Shown one piece after another: positions 9,506-19,002 of a stretch of DNA of 64,000 bases. A program made the translations under genes and the position numbers. The stretch's first letter is position 1. Each line of letters begins with the position of its first letter. This stretch comes from Leptospira saintgironsiae (GTDB lineage Bacteria > Spirochaetota > Leptospiria > Leptospirales > Leptospiraceae), in contig NZ_NPDR01000001.1 in the NCBI RefSeq assembly GCF_002811765.1, positions 620,001 through 684,000 on the forward strand. The letters are read 5' to 3'. The notes beneath the pieces were generated by a model, which saw only the letters and a program-made list of their open reading frames with translations, searched no databases and was not told where the DNA came from.

Positions 9506-10375
9506 TTAGGCTGCGATAGAATGATCGATCAGAATTAAAATATTGATTAAAAACAAGTGAAGAATGCTAAAGAAGAAAAATCCTCTGGCAAACTTAGGCT
9601 CAGGATTCTGAAATAATTTTACGGAAAGATAAAGTATAGAGATACTCAACGCAACGGAAGAGATCATATACAACCAACCCATGGAAGGTTCCGCCCAGTA
9701 GAACGCGATCACTGATCCCACATACAGAATTGTATAAAACAAAATTGAACGTCCGGTTTCCTTCACACCTTTTACAACAGGAAGCATTGGGAAATTAGCA
9801 TCGCTATAATCTTCTTTCAAGAAGATTGCAAGCGCCCAGAAGTGAGCCGGAGTCCAGAGAAAGATCATCAGAAATAAGATCCATGCAGGTAAAGGTAAAG
9901 AATTACTAACGGCCGCATAGCCAATCAATGGTCCTACGCAACCTGCCACTCCACCTATTACAATATTCTGATGTGTTCTTGGTTTTAATAGAATTGTATA
10001 AAGAAAAACATAAGCGAGAAGTGCGGCAAATGCGCATATCGCAGTTAGTAAATTCGCAAAATAATATAAGATCGCAAATGCTACGAAGGTCATTGCAAAG
10101 CCAACGATCCAAGCCTGAGCAGTGCTGATCCTTCCTGCAGGAAGCGGACGATTTGCAGTCCGTTTCATTTTAGCATCCCTATCTATTTCAATGATTTGGT
10201 TGAAGATAAAAGATGCAGAAGACATCAAAAAAGTCCCAAGCATGGTCATAAAAACCAGAAGTGTACTTGGTGCAGAAGGACCGCCAAGATATAAACCAGG
10301 CACAGCAGTAGCCAAAACAAGGGAGCTTACCCTTGGTTTGATCATTTGGTTCCAGTCTGAAAGAAAACTATTCAT
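9506..10375 (-). CDS. ctaB: Protoheme IX farnesyltransferase (heme O synthase)
   Basis: 289 residues from ATG 10375 ([16 protein letters not shown]). A longer in-frame extension would overlap ctaA and looks non-coding. The UbiA-type prenyltransferase motif is [15 protein letters not shown], with the diphosphate-binding aspartates, and there are about eight to nine membrane helices. The enzyme adds a farnesyl group to heme b to make heme O. It follows ctaA by 4 nt, and the two supply heme A to the cytochrome oxidase encoded divergently from 12695. Confidence 0.95.
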   Translation of the reverse strand: MNSFLSDWNQMIKPRVSSLVLATAVPGLYLGGPSAPSTLLVFMTMLGTFLMSSASFIFNQIIEIDRDAKMKRTANRPLPAGRISTAQAWIVGFAMTFVAFAILYYFANLLTAICAFAALLAYVFLYTILLKPRTHQNIVIGGVAGCVGPLIGYAAVSNSLPLPAWILFLMIFLWTPAHFWALAIFLKEDYSDANFPMLPVVKGVKETGRSILFYTILYVGSVIAFYWAEPSMGWLYMISSVALSISILYLSVKLFQNPEPKFARGFFFFSILHLFLINILILIDHSIAA

Positions 10376-10379
10376 ACGA

Positions 10380-11318
10380 TTAAGAAACCTTACTCTTAGA
10401 AAGCTCCGAAGCTCTCTGCACCCAAACTGCATACATGGATAAGAAAAGAAGAATGGCCACTCCAGTATGAGCAGCGGTCACTAATTTCGGAAGTTTCATG
10501 TATACGTTTACAACTCCCAATCCTATTTGAATAAGAAGAAGGATAATCGCTATTCTTACGTATTTTTTGGTCTCCGAGGAGAACCCTTTGAATATTCCAT
10601 AAAGGTTTATTAGAAGAATGTAAAATGCCACTAAGTAAGCGCCCAATCTGTGTTGAACCTGGATTTGTATCTTAGGTTCCGGAACAGAAGGGATCCATTC
10701 CCCGTTACAAGTTGGGAATTCCAAACAAGCAAGTCCTGCGTAGTTGGAGCTTACTCTTCCCCCTAAAATAATTTGGAAGAAGATCAATAATACACCGATT
10801 AACAGCGGGATCTGGTCCTTCTGCAATAAACTTTGTTTAGTTACAAACTCATTTGAATTTGTAGAATCTGCAAGCTTGCGCGCTTTAAAAGTTGCCGTAA
10901 CTATACAAAGTAAAAACAAAATCGCATTTAATAAATGAAGATTTACAGTAGCAGGATCTAAAGAAAGAAGAACTGTTAAACCTCCCAAAGTAATTTGAGA
11001 AGCAATCAATAGGATCCCTAAGATAAAATAACCTAAGAAAGATTTTCTTAATTCAGGAACGATTGCAGTCCAGATAGTGCCAGCAATCAGAACAATTCCT
11101 AAAAATCCGGAATAATATCTATGTCCGACTTCCATAAAAATATTAAAATCGAAGTCTGGAAAAAATTTACCGAAACAAAAAGGCCAATCAGGACAAGCGA
11201 GTCCTGAATCAGTGGCTCGGACAAGTGGTCCATATAATAAATTTAGAAAAATTAAAACTGAATAGAGGACTAGAAAGAGAGAAAATTTTCTGAAATGAGA
11301 ATAAGTAGAAGCGATCAT
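10380..11318 (-). CDS. ctaA: Heme A synthase (CtaA/COX15)
   Basis: 312 residues with eight predicted membrane helices in two four-helix halves, as in the family. Conserved features include the N-terminal [19 protein letters not shown] segment with paired cysteines, EVGHRYYSG with a heme-ligand histidine, and the repeated second-half versions ([32 protein letters not shown]). It oxidises the C8 methyl of heme O to a formyl group, giving heme A. ATG at 11318. It is the first gene of a two-gene minus-strand operon with ctaB. Confidence 0.95.
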   Translation of the reverse strand: MIASTYSHFRKFSLFLVLYSVLIFLNLLYGPLVRATDSGLACPDWPFCFGKFFPDFDFNIFMEVGHRYYSGFLGIVLIAGTIWTAIVPELRKSFLGYFILGILLIASQITLGGLTVLLSLDPATVNLHLLNAILFLLCIVTATFKARKLADSTNSNEFVTKQSLLQKDQIPLLIGVLLIFFQIILGGRVSSNYAGLACLEFPTCNGEWIPSVPEPKIQIQVQHRLGAYLVAFYILLINLYGIFKGFSSETKKYVRIAIILLLIQIGLGVVNVYMKLPKLVTAAHTGVAILLFLSMYAVWVQRASELSKSKVS

Positions 11319-11641
11319 TCTGTTTTTTCGGAGAATCCGAGCTCTTCTTTACCATACTTGAGCGAGATTGATTTGGGGCAAGAGATTTGATGTTTGAAAA
11401 TCGAAAGCTTACATTTTGATCTGAGACTTATTCTCATGCAAAGAACATTTAAAGATTCTAAAGAACGAACGTTCTAGTGTCCCGACCTAAGAATAGAAGC
11501 TTTTTATGTCGGTTCTATACGTATGAAAAGACTGAAAAGCAAAAACGCTTTCAAAAAAAAGACAGGTCTCCAAAACTGGCTGGTATCTTTCGCTTTTTAC
11601 AAAAGTGAAACGTTTTTTTCTGATACTTTAGGAGTCATTCC
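11319..11641. other. Intergenic region between divergent heme A and oxidase operons
   Basis: About 320 bases hold the promoters for ctaA (minus) and the oxidase operon (plus). A dyad at 11462-11475 is the clearest signal. A small dyad AAAGC/GCTTT lies at 11536-11551. I could not identify convincing -35/-10 pairs on either strand. No RNA gene is visible. Confidence 0.5.
11462..11475. promoter_or_regulatory. Putative operator, AGAACG-AA-CGTTCT dyad
   Basis: A perfect inverted repeat with a 2-bp spacer, located midway between ctaA and the oxidase operon. Its core AACG-N2-CGTT is shared with the dyad at 2054. It also matches GAAC-N4-GTTC, the Gram-positive LexA box, although the reported leptospiral LexA site is different. 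Position fits regulation of either divergent operon. Confidence 0.4.
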
Positions 11642-11800
11642 ATGAGCCAAAACGGAGACCATTACAACAAGGCAGGTTTTTGGACATTCGTGGTCGTGTT
11701 GACCGCTAACATTCTTTATTTCGTTTATCTTTCTGCATTCCACAAAGGTGTTAAAGATTATAATGAAGTAGTTCCTTCCCACACTTCGGCAGCGAAGTAA
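11642..11800 (+). CDS. Small single-pass membrane protein at head of oxidase operon (52 aa)
   Basis: ATG 11642 is preceded by TAGGAG with a 7-nt gap, a good ribosome site. The product begins MSQNGDHYNKAGFWTF, has one hydrophobic helix (about residues 13-32, TFVVVLTANILYFVYLSAF), and ends with a short polar tail. No distinct subunit IV gene lies near coxC, so this could be a small structural or assembly subunit of the caa3 oxidase, like CoxIV/subunit IIa in other bacteria. That assignment rests on position and topology only. It lies 22 nt before the SCO gene. Confidence 0.65.
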   Translation: MSQNGDHYNKAGFWTFVVVLTANILYFVYLSAFHKGVKDYNEVVPSHTSAAK

Positions 11801-11822
11801 GGAAAGAATCCGGGATAGAACG

Positions 11823-12668
11823 TTGTTCTCCTCCAATCATCCGCGGCGATTTTCTACAATAGCTGCGGTTCTAATTCTTTTTCTACCATTCCTATCTGTA
11901 CTATCCTTCGACACCGAAAGAGAACTACCTGCTCATGCTGTTCCTGCAGAACTCGAAGGTGTAGGTCTAGAAGAAAAATTAGGAAATCGTATAGATACCA
12001 ATTTATCTTTCGTAGATGAACAAGGTAAACAAGTCCGCATAGGCGACTATCTGAAAGAAGGAAAACCACTTCTTCTTACCTTAGTATATTATAGATGTCC
12101 TACACTCTGCAGTCTTTATCTGAATGAGATCTCAACAGCACTCAAAGAATTGAATTTAGAAGTAGGAAAAGAATTCAATTACGTTGCAGTGAGTTTTGAT
12201 CCAAAAGAAAAATCCGATCTAGCAAAAGCGAAAAAAGAAGTATATGTGAAAGATTATGGAAGAGGGGATGGTTCCGGTTGGAGTTTTTTAACTGGGAATG
12301 ATCCTGAAATAAAGGCTTTGTCTTCCAGCTTGGGCTTTTCCTACAAATGGAATCCATATAATGATCAATGGGTGCATGTTTCTGTAGCCTATGTGATTAC
12401 GCCTGAAGGACAAATTTCTAGGTATTTGAAAGGGATCCCGATGGATGAAAGAACTCTGAGATTATCTCTCGTAGAGGCTGGAAACGGTAAAATCGGCGAT
12501 TTGACTGACAGTGTTGCCCTTTTTTGCTTCCAATTTGATCCATCCAAAAATAGGTATACATTATACGCATTCAATATCATGCGAATCGGCGGATTTCTTA
12601 CCGTCGTTATCCTTGCGGCGTTCTTATTCCGCTTTTGGAAGAAACAAAACTCGTCTAGTACAGTATAA
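11823..12668 (+). CDS. SCO1/SenC-family copper chaperone
   Basis: 281 residues. The thioredoxin-like fold carries the copper-binding C92 and C96 (RCPTLC) and H185 (WVHVSV), the three ligands of SCO proteins. An N-terminal hydrophobic segment (11-29) acts as signal or anchor, and there is an additional C-terminal membrane helix (about 252-272), unusual for canonical SCO1. It is expected to deliver copper to the CuA centre of subunit II encoded next. The start is TTG 11823, because no ATG or GTG precedes the signal segment; the ribosome site is weak. Confidence 0.9.
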   Translation: MFSSNHPRRFSTIAAVLILFLPFLSVLSFDTERELPAHAVPAELEGVGLEEKLGNRIDTNLSFVDEQGKQVRIGDYLKEGKPLLLTLVYYRCPTLCSLYLNEISTALKELNLEVGKEFNYVAVSFDPKEKSDLAKAKKEVYVKDYGRGDGSGWSFLTGNDPEIKALSSSLGFSYKWNPYNDQWVHVSVAYVITPEGQISRYLKGIPMDERTLRLSLVEAGNGKIGDLTDSVALFCFQFDPSKNRYTLYAFNIMRIGGFLTVVILAAFLFRFWKKQNSSSTV

Positions 12669-12694
12669 ATAAAGGAAGGAGTGATTTCGATCCG

Positions 12695-13717
12695 ATGAAC
12701 TGGTTCTCTCTTATTACGGCGACAAGCTTCATGCCGGTTCCAGCGACTAAAGAATCGGGAGATGTAGATAACCTCTATATCTTTCTTCTTGTTTCGGGCC
12801 TTATCTCTTTTATCATTCTCATTGGTGGAATGGTAATATTCATTTTCAAGTATAGAAGAAAAACTGAAGATCAGAAAAGTGCGTATATCACGCACAATAC
12901 TCTTGCTGAGTTCCTTTGGTCCTTCATACCTTTCGTGATCATGATGGTCATCTTCGCTTGGGGATGGAGTGTATTTCATGATCTTCGCAGAGTCGGAGAG
13001 AAAGGTGATGTTGAAGTTCACGTAACTGCTCGTCAGTGGGCTTGGACTTTCAAATACGCGAATGATATCGAGATCAATAGCCCAACTGACAAAAAGTTGT
13101 TGGACGATCCGGATTCTACTCTTCTCAAACCTGAGATTGTAGTAGTTCCAGTTGGCAAAACCATTCGTTTTATTCTTACTTCTGATGACGTTCTACATAG
13201 CTTCTATGTTCCTGCATTCAGGAACAAAATGGATGCGGTTCCTGGCAGAAGAACAACTTTCACTTTCACTCCGATTGAGAAAGGGGACTTCACAGTATTC
13301 TGTACTGAATATTGCGGAACTAAACACTCCAATATGATGGCTACGATTCGTGTGGTGGACGGAGAACAATTCGCTGCTTGGCAGGCAGAAAAAATCGCTG
13401 CTAACGCGGGCGCTAACAACAAAGGACCTGCAGAAAGAGGTGAAGCTCTTTTCAAAGGAAGTCTTGGATGTAGCGGATGTCACTCCATCGACGGATCCAG
13501 AATTGTTGGACCAAGTTTCAAAGGTCTTTATGGTAATAAGAGAGACTTCGCAGACGGATCTTCTGTGACTGCGGATGACGCTTATATCAAACAATCCATC
13601 CTTGTTCCAACAGCTAAAATTGTAGCTGGATTTCCTCCTGCGATGTCTTCTTTCCAAGGAAGGATCAAAGAGGACGAGATCAAGGACATCATCGAATTCA
13701 TTAAGACGCTTAAATAG
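12695..13717 (+). CDS. coxB: Cytochrome c oxidase subunit II with fused cytochrome c (caa3)
   Basis: 340 residues. Two membrane helices (about 28-51 and 75-95) are followed by a cupredoxin domain with CuA ligands H168, C203, C207, H211 and M214. A C-terminal cytochrome c domain has the heme site CSGCH (C259, C262, H263) and likely axial M317 (PPAMSSF). The fusion identifies a caa3-type oxidase in which the attached cytochrome c passes electrons to CuA. Start ATG 12695 has AAGGAGTG upstream. It is followed by coxA after 11 nt. Confidence 0.96.
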   Translation: MNWFSLITATSFMPVPATKESGDVDNLYIFLLVSGLISFIILIGGMVIFIFKYRRKTEDQKSAYITHNTLAEFLWSFIPFVIMMVIFAWGWSVFHDLRRVGEKGDVEVHVTARQWAWTFKYANDIEINSPTDKKLLDDPDSTLLKPEIVVVPVGKTIRFILTSDDVLHSFYVPAFRNKMDAVPGRRTTFTFTPIEKGDFTVFCTEYCGTKHSNMMATIRVVDGEQFAAWQAEKIAANAGANNKGPAERGEALFKGSLGCSGCHSIDGSRIVGPSFKGLYGNKRDFADGSSVTADDAYIKQSILVPTAKIVAGFPPAMSSFQGRIKEDEIKDIIEFIKTLK

Positions 13718-13728
13718 GATTACGGACA

Positions 13729-15312
13729 ATGGCCCACGAGCAACATAATTACCTGAATCACCAAAAGGGGATTTGGTCCTGGCTTACGACCTTAGATCAT
13801 AAGCGTATCGGGATCATGTACTTTGTCGCGATCATGAGCTTCTTCTTTTTAGGAGGAGTTTTCGCTCTATTAGTTCGCGCTGAATTATTCACACCTGGAA
13901 AAACCCTTTTTTCCGCAGACGTTTATAACAGAATGATGACCTACCATGGAGCCATTATGGTGTTCATGGTAATCGTTCCTGGTATTCCTGCAATTTTCGG
14001 AAACTTCGTACTTCCGATCATGATAGGAGCAAAAGACGTAGCTTTCCCAAGATTGAACTTAATGAGCTGGTACATGCTGATGATCGGAGCTGCGATCACT
14101 GGCTCCACACTATTCTTGGAAAACGTAGATACTGGTTGGACCTTCTACACTCCATACTCTTCCATTAAGACTGGATTAGGAGTGATTCCGATGGTTCTTG
14201 GAGTATTCATTATTGGATTCTCTTCGATCCTGACTGGTTTGAACTTCATCGTTACTACTCATAAACTGAGAGCGCCTGGAATGACCATGAACAGAATTCC
14301 TCTCATGGTTTGGGCACTTTACTCAACTGCGATCCTGCAAGTATTGGCAACTCCAGTTCTTGCGATCACTCTGCTTCTACTTATTGCAGAGAAAACTCTC
14401 GGAGTGGGGATTTTCGATCCTCAATTGGGAGGAGATCCGGTTCTATTCCAGCACTTCTTCTGGTTCTATTCTCACCCTGCAGTTTATATCATGATTCTTC
14501 CTGCGATGGGAGTGATCTCCGAGTTGGTTGCTACTTACTCTCGTAAAGTAATCTTCGGATATACTGCAATCGCTTACTCTTCCTTAGCGATCGCTGGGGT
14601 TTCCTTCTTAGTATGGGGACACCACATGTTCGTTTCTGGACAATCTGAGTTTGCGGGAGTTCTGTTCTCCTTCATTACAATGCTTGTAGGGGTTCCTACA
14701 GCGATCAAATTGTTCAACTGGATCGCAACCATGTATAAAGGAAGTATCCGTCTGGATGCTCCGATGTTATTTGCGATCGGGTTCATGTTCTTATTCACCA
14801 TCGGTGGTTTGACTGGAGTGTATCTGGCTTCTACTGGTATGGATATTCACTTCCACGATACTTACTTCGTGGTGGCTCACTTCCATTACGTGATGGTTGG
14901 TGGAACTTTGATGGCTCTTATGGGAGCATTGATCTACTGGTTCCCTAAAGTTACCGGTAAAATCTATAGCGATTTAGTCGGAAGAATTTCCTGGGTGTTT
15001 ATCTTTACTGGATTTAACGTTACCTTCTTTCCTCAATTCATCTTGGGAAATATGGGAATGCCTCGTAGATACTACGACTATCTTCCTACATTCACCGAAT
15101 TAAACCAAATGTCCACTTTTGGATCTTGGTTGATCGGAACAGGATTCTTGGTTGGACTTTACGGAGTGATTTACGCACTTCTTAAAGGAAAAGAAGCAGG
15201 AAACAATCCATTCGGAGGAAAAACTCTGGAATGGACCACTGCTTCTCCTCCACCTCATGAAAATTTTGAATCGACCCCAGTACTAACCGGAGGGCCTTAT
15301 GAGTACCGCTAA
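13729..15312 (+). CDS. coxA: Cytochrome c oxidase subunit I, type A2
   Basis: 527 residues with 12 or more membrane helices. Heme a ligands are H73 and H386, heme a3 ligand H384, and CuB ligands H249 and H298/H299; Y253 is the tyrosine cross-linked to H249. Helix VI reads FYSHPAVY (246-253). The glutamate of HPEVY found in A1 enzymes is replaced by alanine, and the preceding Tyr-Ser pair marks the A2 subtype (as in Thermus caa3). The enzyme reduces O2 to water and pumps protons. Its stop overlaps coxC by 14 nt. Confidence 0.97.
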   Translation: MAHEQHNYLNHQKGIWSWLTTLDHKRIGIMYFVAIMSFFFLGGVFALLVRAELFTPGKTLFSADVYNRMMTYHGAIMVFMVIVPGIPAIFGNFVLPIMIGAKDVAFPRLNLMSWYMLMIGAAITGSTLFLENVDTGWTFYTPYSSIKTGLGVIPMVLGVFIIGFSSILTGLNFIVTTHKLRAPGMTMNRIPLMVWALYSTAILQVLATPVLAITLLLLIAEKTLGVGIFDPQLGGDPVLFQHFFWFYSHPAVYIMILPAMGVISELVATYSRKVIFGYTAIAYSSLAIAGVSFLVWGHHMFVSGQSEFAGVLFSFITMLVGVPTAIKLFNWIATMYKGSIRLDAPMLFAIGFMFLFTIGGLTGVYLASTGMDIHFHDTYFVVAHFHYVMVGGTLMALMGALIYWFPKVTGKIYSDLVGRISWVFIFTGFNVTFFPQFILGNMGMPRRYYDYLPTFTELNQMSTFGSWLIGTGFLVGLYGVIYALLKGKEAGNNPFGGKTLEWTTASPPPHENFESTPVLTGGPYEYR

Positions 15313-16078
15313 TCACTCAGGTGGTTTTCATCACGCACATCATTTCGATAGCGCAGAACATCAATACGATGCATCCAAACAAGGAATCTGGTTATTCCTT
15401 GTTACAGAAATTCTAATGTTCGGTGGATTATTCGTAGGATATTCTATCTACCATTCTCTATACCCTCAAGTTTTCCACGCAGGAAGTAAGCAGCTTTCTG
15501 TAGTTTTGGGAGCTTTGAACACAGTAGTTCTTCTATTCAGCTCATTCACTATGGCTCTTGGAATCAACTATGTGCAAAGAGGTCTTAGAAACAAAGCGAT
15601 CATCGCTCTTGCAGTGACTATCGCTTGTGCTGCGATCTTCATGGTCGTAAAGTTTTTCGAATACACTCACAAGTTCCATGTAGGTACTGTTCCTGGAAAA
15701 TACGCTTACACTGAAGAGTTAAGCGCTTCCGGCGAGAAGGTAACTAAAGTAGGAGCTCTACTTGCAGAGGCTAATAAACTTAGCGTAGTAGAAAGAGAGC
15801 ACAAACTTCATCTGGACGAAACTGAATTCGAACACCTGACTCTTTTGGAAAAAACCAAAAACTGGCCTTTGTTCTTCGGATTCTATTTTGTAATGTCCGG
15901 TATTCACGGTTTGCACGTTCTTGCAGGTGCATTCCTTATCTTCTGGGTACTTTTGAAAGTGATCAAAAACCAAGTTGGTCCTGAATATTACACTCCTGTA
16001 GAAGGTGTGGGTCTATTCTGGCACGTGGTAGACTTGATCTGGATTTACCTCTTCCCTCTTCTTTATCTGGTGGGATAA
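15299..16078 (+). CDS. coxC: Cytochrome c oxidase subunit III with extended loop
   Basis: 259 residues. It has five to six membrane helices and the subunit III signatures [17 protein letters not shown] near residue 30 and [11 protein letters not shown] near residue 200, plus the terminal [17 protein letters not shown]. Between helix pairs (about residues 122-180) there is a charged insertion of about 50 residues not found in typical bacterial subunit III. Start ATG 15299 lies inside the end of coxA, so the two are translationally coupled. A rho-independent terminator follows at 16119. Confidence 0.94.
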   Translation: MSTANHSGGFHHAHHFDSAEHQYDASKQGIWLFLVTEILMFGGLFVGYSIYHSLYPQVFHAGSKQLSVVLGALNTVVLLFSSFTMALGINYVQRGLRNKAIIALAVTIACAAIFMVVKFFEYTHKFHVGTVPGKYAYTEELSASGEKVTKVGALLAEANKLSVVEREHKLHLDETEFEHLTLLEKTKNWPLFFGFYFVMSGIHGLHVLAGAFLIFWVLLKVIKNQVGPEYYTPVEGVGLFWHVVDLIWIYLFPLLYLVG

Positions 16079-16118
16079 GTAAGTCCATATCGCAAGCAAG
16101 CAACCGAAAGGTTGTTTG

Positions 16119-16149
16119 AAAAAAGCCGGGGTTTCTCTCCGGCTTTTTT
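16119..16149 (+). terminator. Rho-independent terminator after coxC
   Basis: GCCGG (16125-16129) pairs with CCGGC (16139-16143) around a short loop, extended by A-run/T-run pairing, and ends in six or more Ts. It closes the oxidase operon 40 nt after the coxC stop. Confidence 0.85.
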
Positions 16150-16241
16150 ATTTTCTGCCTGAATACACCGCGTAAAAAAACTGCGAAGAAACGGCGAATC
16201 CTGCCGATATTTGAAGAGAGACAAGTTTTCCCGGACGCAAT

Positions 16242-16901
16242 ATGCAAAATATAGATTATTCCAGAAGACTGAGACAATCCGGAACCAGAGGTCCGGCTCC
16301 ACGTCAGGGAGAGTCTTTTCCAACCGTGCAAACAATCCAGCATGTGAGGGGAGGAAATTCTCCGATCCGTTCTTTTCCAAGTTCCAGATCCATCTTTTTG
16401 GTTTTGGTGGGAGCAATTTCTCTTTTTACTGGTGGGGTAGTAGTCGGTCTTAGATTGGATCAGAAGGAGCAAGCATTTGCTCAAAACGAAACCCAGTCTT
16501 TTTATAATGCAGGAAAAAGTGTAAGAACGGAACAATCCGTAGAAGAGAGAGAAAATTCTTCTGCTGAAGCAGTAAGCTCAAATACAGCAGAAAATTCTGC
16601 TGAAACTTCTTCTTCCCAAAATTCTAATCGAAATCCTGGACTCAAATTTCCAGCCAGATCGGATAAGGAAAATTATTTCCTATCTATCCCAACTGAGGAT
16701 TCTGTTGAAGCGATGGAAATTGGAAAAAAATTGCTAAGAGCAAAACCTGAATTCCAAGGAAGATTTTTCAGATCCAAAGACGGAGAATTATTCTTAGGAT
16801 ATTTTTACGGAAAAGAAGAAGCTACCAAGGCCCTGGAATCCATTCGTCCTCTGAACGATCCGATTTTTCACAAAACATCCATTCACAAACTTCAATTTTG
16901 A
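16242..16901 (+). CDS. Single-pass membrane protein with SPOR-like C-terminus
   Basis: 219 residues. An Arg/Pro/Ser-rich cytoplasmic N-terminus (1-45) is followed by one membrane helix (about 49-70), a Ser/Glu/Asn-rich disordered linker (80-135) and a compact C-terminal module (about 143-219). In that module FLSIPTEDSVEAMEIGKKL and FLGYFYGKEEATKAL suggest the beta-alpha repeats of a SPOR domain, which binds denuded glycan at division sites. The match is by eye and modest. ATG at 16242; the gene sits alone between the oxidase terminator and the carD promoter. Confidence 0.6.
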   Translation: MQNIDYSRRLRQSGTRGPAPRQGESFPTVQTIQHVRGGNSPIRSFPSSRSIFLVLVGAISLFTGGVVVGLRLDQKEQAFAQNETQSFYNAGKSVRTEQSVEERENSSAEAVSSNTAENSAETSSSQNSNRNPGLKFPARSDKENYFLSIPTEDSVEAMEIGKKLLRAKPEFQGRFFRSKDGELFLGYFYGKEEATKALESIRPLNDPIFHKTSIHKLQF

Positions 16902-16950
16902 TCTAAATTTTCGAACTATCTTCAGTCTAGAACGATTCCTTATTTTTTCC

Positions 16951-16978
16951 TTGACTTTGCCCCAAAATTTGCTATATT
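16951..16978 (+). promoter_or_regulatory. Putative sigma70 promoter of carD
   Basis: TTGACT at 16951-16956 and TATATT at 16973-16978 with a 16-nt spacer, about 35 nt upstream of the carD start. An imperfect dyad, TGCCCCAAAA at 16958 with TTTTTGGGCA ending at 16986, straddles the -10 element and could bind a regulator. Confidence 0.5.
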
Positions 16979-17013
16979 TTTGGGCAGAGTTTTAACGGAA
17001 GTCTTAATACTAA

Positions 17014-17577
17014 TTGGCTGGCAAAAAGAAACAATCTGGCTACGATCATGGCGTAGGCGATTACGTCGTATATCCGATCCACGGGGTAGGTGAAATCACC
17101 GAAATCTCCAAAAAGGTTATCCTGGGAAAGAAAAAAGAGTGCTACGTAATGGAAATCCAGGGTAGCAAGATGAAGGTGATGATCCCGGTCGATAAAGCAA
17201 AGCAGGTCGGAATTCGACCGATTATCGACAAGAAGGATATCAAAAAAGTTATCAATCTACTCAAGAAAGACGAGGTCGATACTGAAGAGGACTGGAAGAT
17301 CAGGTACCAAAACAACCTGAACAAAATAAAGTCCGGATCGATCTTCGAAGTGGCGGATGTGTGCAGGAATTTATTCCGCAGGGCAAATGGTAAAGAACTG
17401 TCCATCATGGAACGTAAATTGTACGAAAGTGCGTACAATCTAGTGAAGATGGAAGTCGCCCTAAGTAAAGGAGTTTCCCAAGAAGAAGCTGGGAACCTTG
17501 TGTCAGATGTTTTAGCTAGTACATTCGCTCCGGGAGAAAGAGTTCCCGTAGCTGCAGTCGACATAGACGAAGAATAA
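17014..17577 (+). CDS. CarD/CdnL-family RNA polymerase-binding regulator
   Basis: 187 residues. The N-terminal Tudor-like RNA-polymerase-interacting domain (about 10-70) has [15 protein letters not shown] and the following [10 protein letters not shown] strand. The remaining helical half carries the family's DNA-contacting surface. CarD-type proteins bind the RNA polymerase beta subunit and stabilise open complexes, mostly at rRNA and housekeeping promoters. The start is TTG 17014, the only start ahead of the conserved domain. It is followed 41 nt later by the PIN-TRAM gene, probably in one transcript. Confidence 0.9.
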   Translation: MAGKKKQSGYDHGVGDYVVYPIHGVGEITEISKKVILGKKKECYVMEIQGSKMKVMIPVDKAKQVGIRPIIDKKDIKKVINLLKKDEVDTEEDWKIRYQNNLNKIKSGSIFEVADVCRNLFRRANGKELSIMERKLYESAYNLVKMEVALSKGVSQEEAGNLVSDVLASTFAPGERVPVAAVDIDEE

Positions 17578-17618
17578 TTTCCGATAAAACTCGAATCTTA
17601 TTTAAAAGGATTTGAGTT

Positions 17619-18878
17619 ATGGCGTATTTTTATAAAGGTCTAACGGCCGTCCTACTCTCCTTAGTGTCGTTCTTTGTAACGCAAAAACAAACTCAAGAGT
17701 TTGTATTTTCAGGCTCTAGTGCTGGGCTTGTACTCGTAATTTCTCTCGTACTTTTGTTCGGTGAAACTAAACTATTTCCAAAACTTCGCGGAGACGTTAT
17801 TTTTTGTGTAGGTGTGGGTGCATTATTAGGATTTGCCCTAGCTTGGTTTATTGGAACGATTATTCGTTTTGAGGAATTGAATCTTGCATTGTACCTGATC
17901 CTAGGCCTCTTCGGAGCTAGAGCAGGTAAGTCGTTCGCAAAAGAGCCTGGCCTTTCTGTATTCGGAGGCGGGGGTGGAGGATCTTCCTTGGTGGATCCTT
18001 TCGGCGTAGCTTCTATAGGTAAAGATGAAGTCAGAGATAAAATTCTAGATACTTCCGTCGTTATCGACGGAAGAATATTAGATATTGCTGATACACATTT
18101 TATCGATGGTCCGCTTATTCTACCTAACTTTGTGTTAAGAGAGATCCAGCTTATTAGTGACTCTTCTGACCCGATCAAAAGAGCAAGAGGACGCCGTGGT
18201 TTGGAGATGTTGAACAAACTCCAAAGAAAAGGTTCTATCGAAGTTAAGATCACTTACAAAGATTATTCTGACACTAGAGAAGTTGACGCTAAGTTGATCA
18301 AACTTGCTAGGGACACCGGTGGAAAGATCGTAACTAACGACTTCAACTTGAACAAAGTTGCAGAACTCCAAGGAGTGAAAGTTCTCAATCTGAACACCTT
18401 GGCTAACGCATTAAAACCTGTTGTTCTTCCTGGTGAAGAATTGGCTATCCAAGTCATTAAAGAAGGAAAGGACGAAAACCAAGGTATCGGCTATTTAGAA
18501 GACGGAACCATGGTAGTGATAGAGAACGGCGGACATCTAGTTGGTAAAGAAGTGAAAGTTACTGTTACTTCTATCATCCAAACTGCTGCTGGAAAAATGA
18601 TATTCACCAAAGCTAATGGAAACAGTGGCTTTGACAAAGGTGAACGCGCCCCTGAAAAAGAAAACAGAGGTGGTAAGGGCGGAGAACGCGGAGAAGATCG
18701 TGGAAATAGATACGATCGTGGTGACCGAGGAAACGAGGAAAGAGGCAATCGTAAAGATTACCAAAACAAAAACCAGAACCGTAGCAATTTCCAAGACAGA
18801 GGCGATAAAGGCGAGGGTCGTGGAGATGATTTCGGAAATCGTAAAGACGTCCAAGATCAGCAGCAACAGCAGCAATAA
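17619..18878 (+). CDS. PIN-TRAM domain membrane protein (YacL-like) with Arg/Gly-rich tail
   Basis: 419 residues. Four membrane helices (about 5-110) precede a PIN nuclease-fold domain (about 145-260) starting [14 protein letters not shown] and containing the acidic residues of the active site, including D in the [10 protein letters not shown] motif. A TRAM RNA-binding domain (about 275-335) follows. The last 80 residues (340-419) are disordered and rich in Arg, Gly, Asp and Asn with RG dipeptides, ending in a run of six Gln. Family members such as B. subtilis YacL are membrane-bound; the natural substrate is not known. The carD-yacL neighbourhood also occurs in Firmicutes. Confidence 0.88.
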   Translation: MAYFYKGLTAVLLSLVSFFVTQKQTQEFVFSGSSAGLVLVISLVLLFGETKLFPKLRGDVIFCVGVGALLGFALAWFIGTIIRFEELNLALYLILGLFGARAGKSFAKEPGLSVFGGGGGGSSLVDPFGVASIGKDEVRDKILDTSVVIDGRILDIADTHFIDGPLILPNFVLREIQLISDSSDPIKRARGRRGLEMLNKLQRKGSIEVKITYKDYSDTREVDAKLIKLARDTGGKIVTNDFNLNKVAELQGVKVLNLNTLANALKPVVLPGEELAIQVIKEGKDENQGIGYLEDGTMVVIENGGHLVGKEVKVTVTSIIQTAAGKMIFTKANGNSGFDKGERAPEKENRGGKGGERGEDRGNRYDRGDRGNEERGNRKDYQNKNQNRSNFQDRGDKGEGRGDDFGNRKDVQDQQQQQQ

Positions 18879-19002
18879 CCGGTCGCTAAAGTGACAGAAT
18901 ACGGGTTGGATTAGGAATTGCCTTCAAATTCGACCCGGTTCCGAATTGACGGTATCCTTACCCGAAAAAAAATTGAAATACGATCTCAATAAGGAGAGCC
19001 AA

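Noticed and set aside
11462..11475. LexA box GAAC-N4-GTTC
   Set aside because: It fits the Gram-positive consensus, but the reported leptospiral LexA site is different and neither neighbouring operon is a DNA repair gene. I kept it only as a generic operator.
18616..18894. Open frame antisense or shifted to the Arg/Gly tail of the PIN-TRAM gene
   Set aside because: Frame-shadow of a low-complexity coding region; no ribosome site and no recognisable domain.
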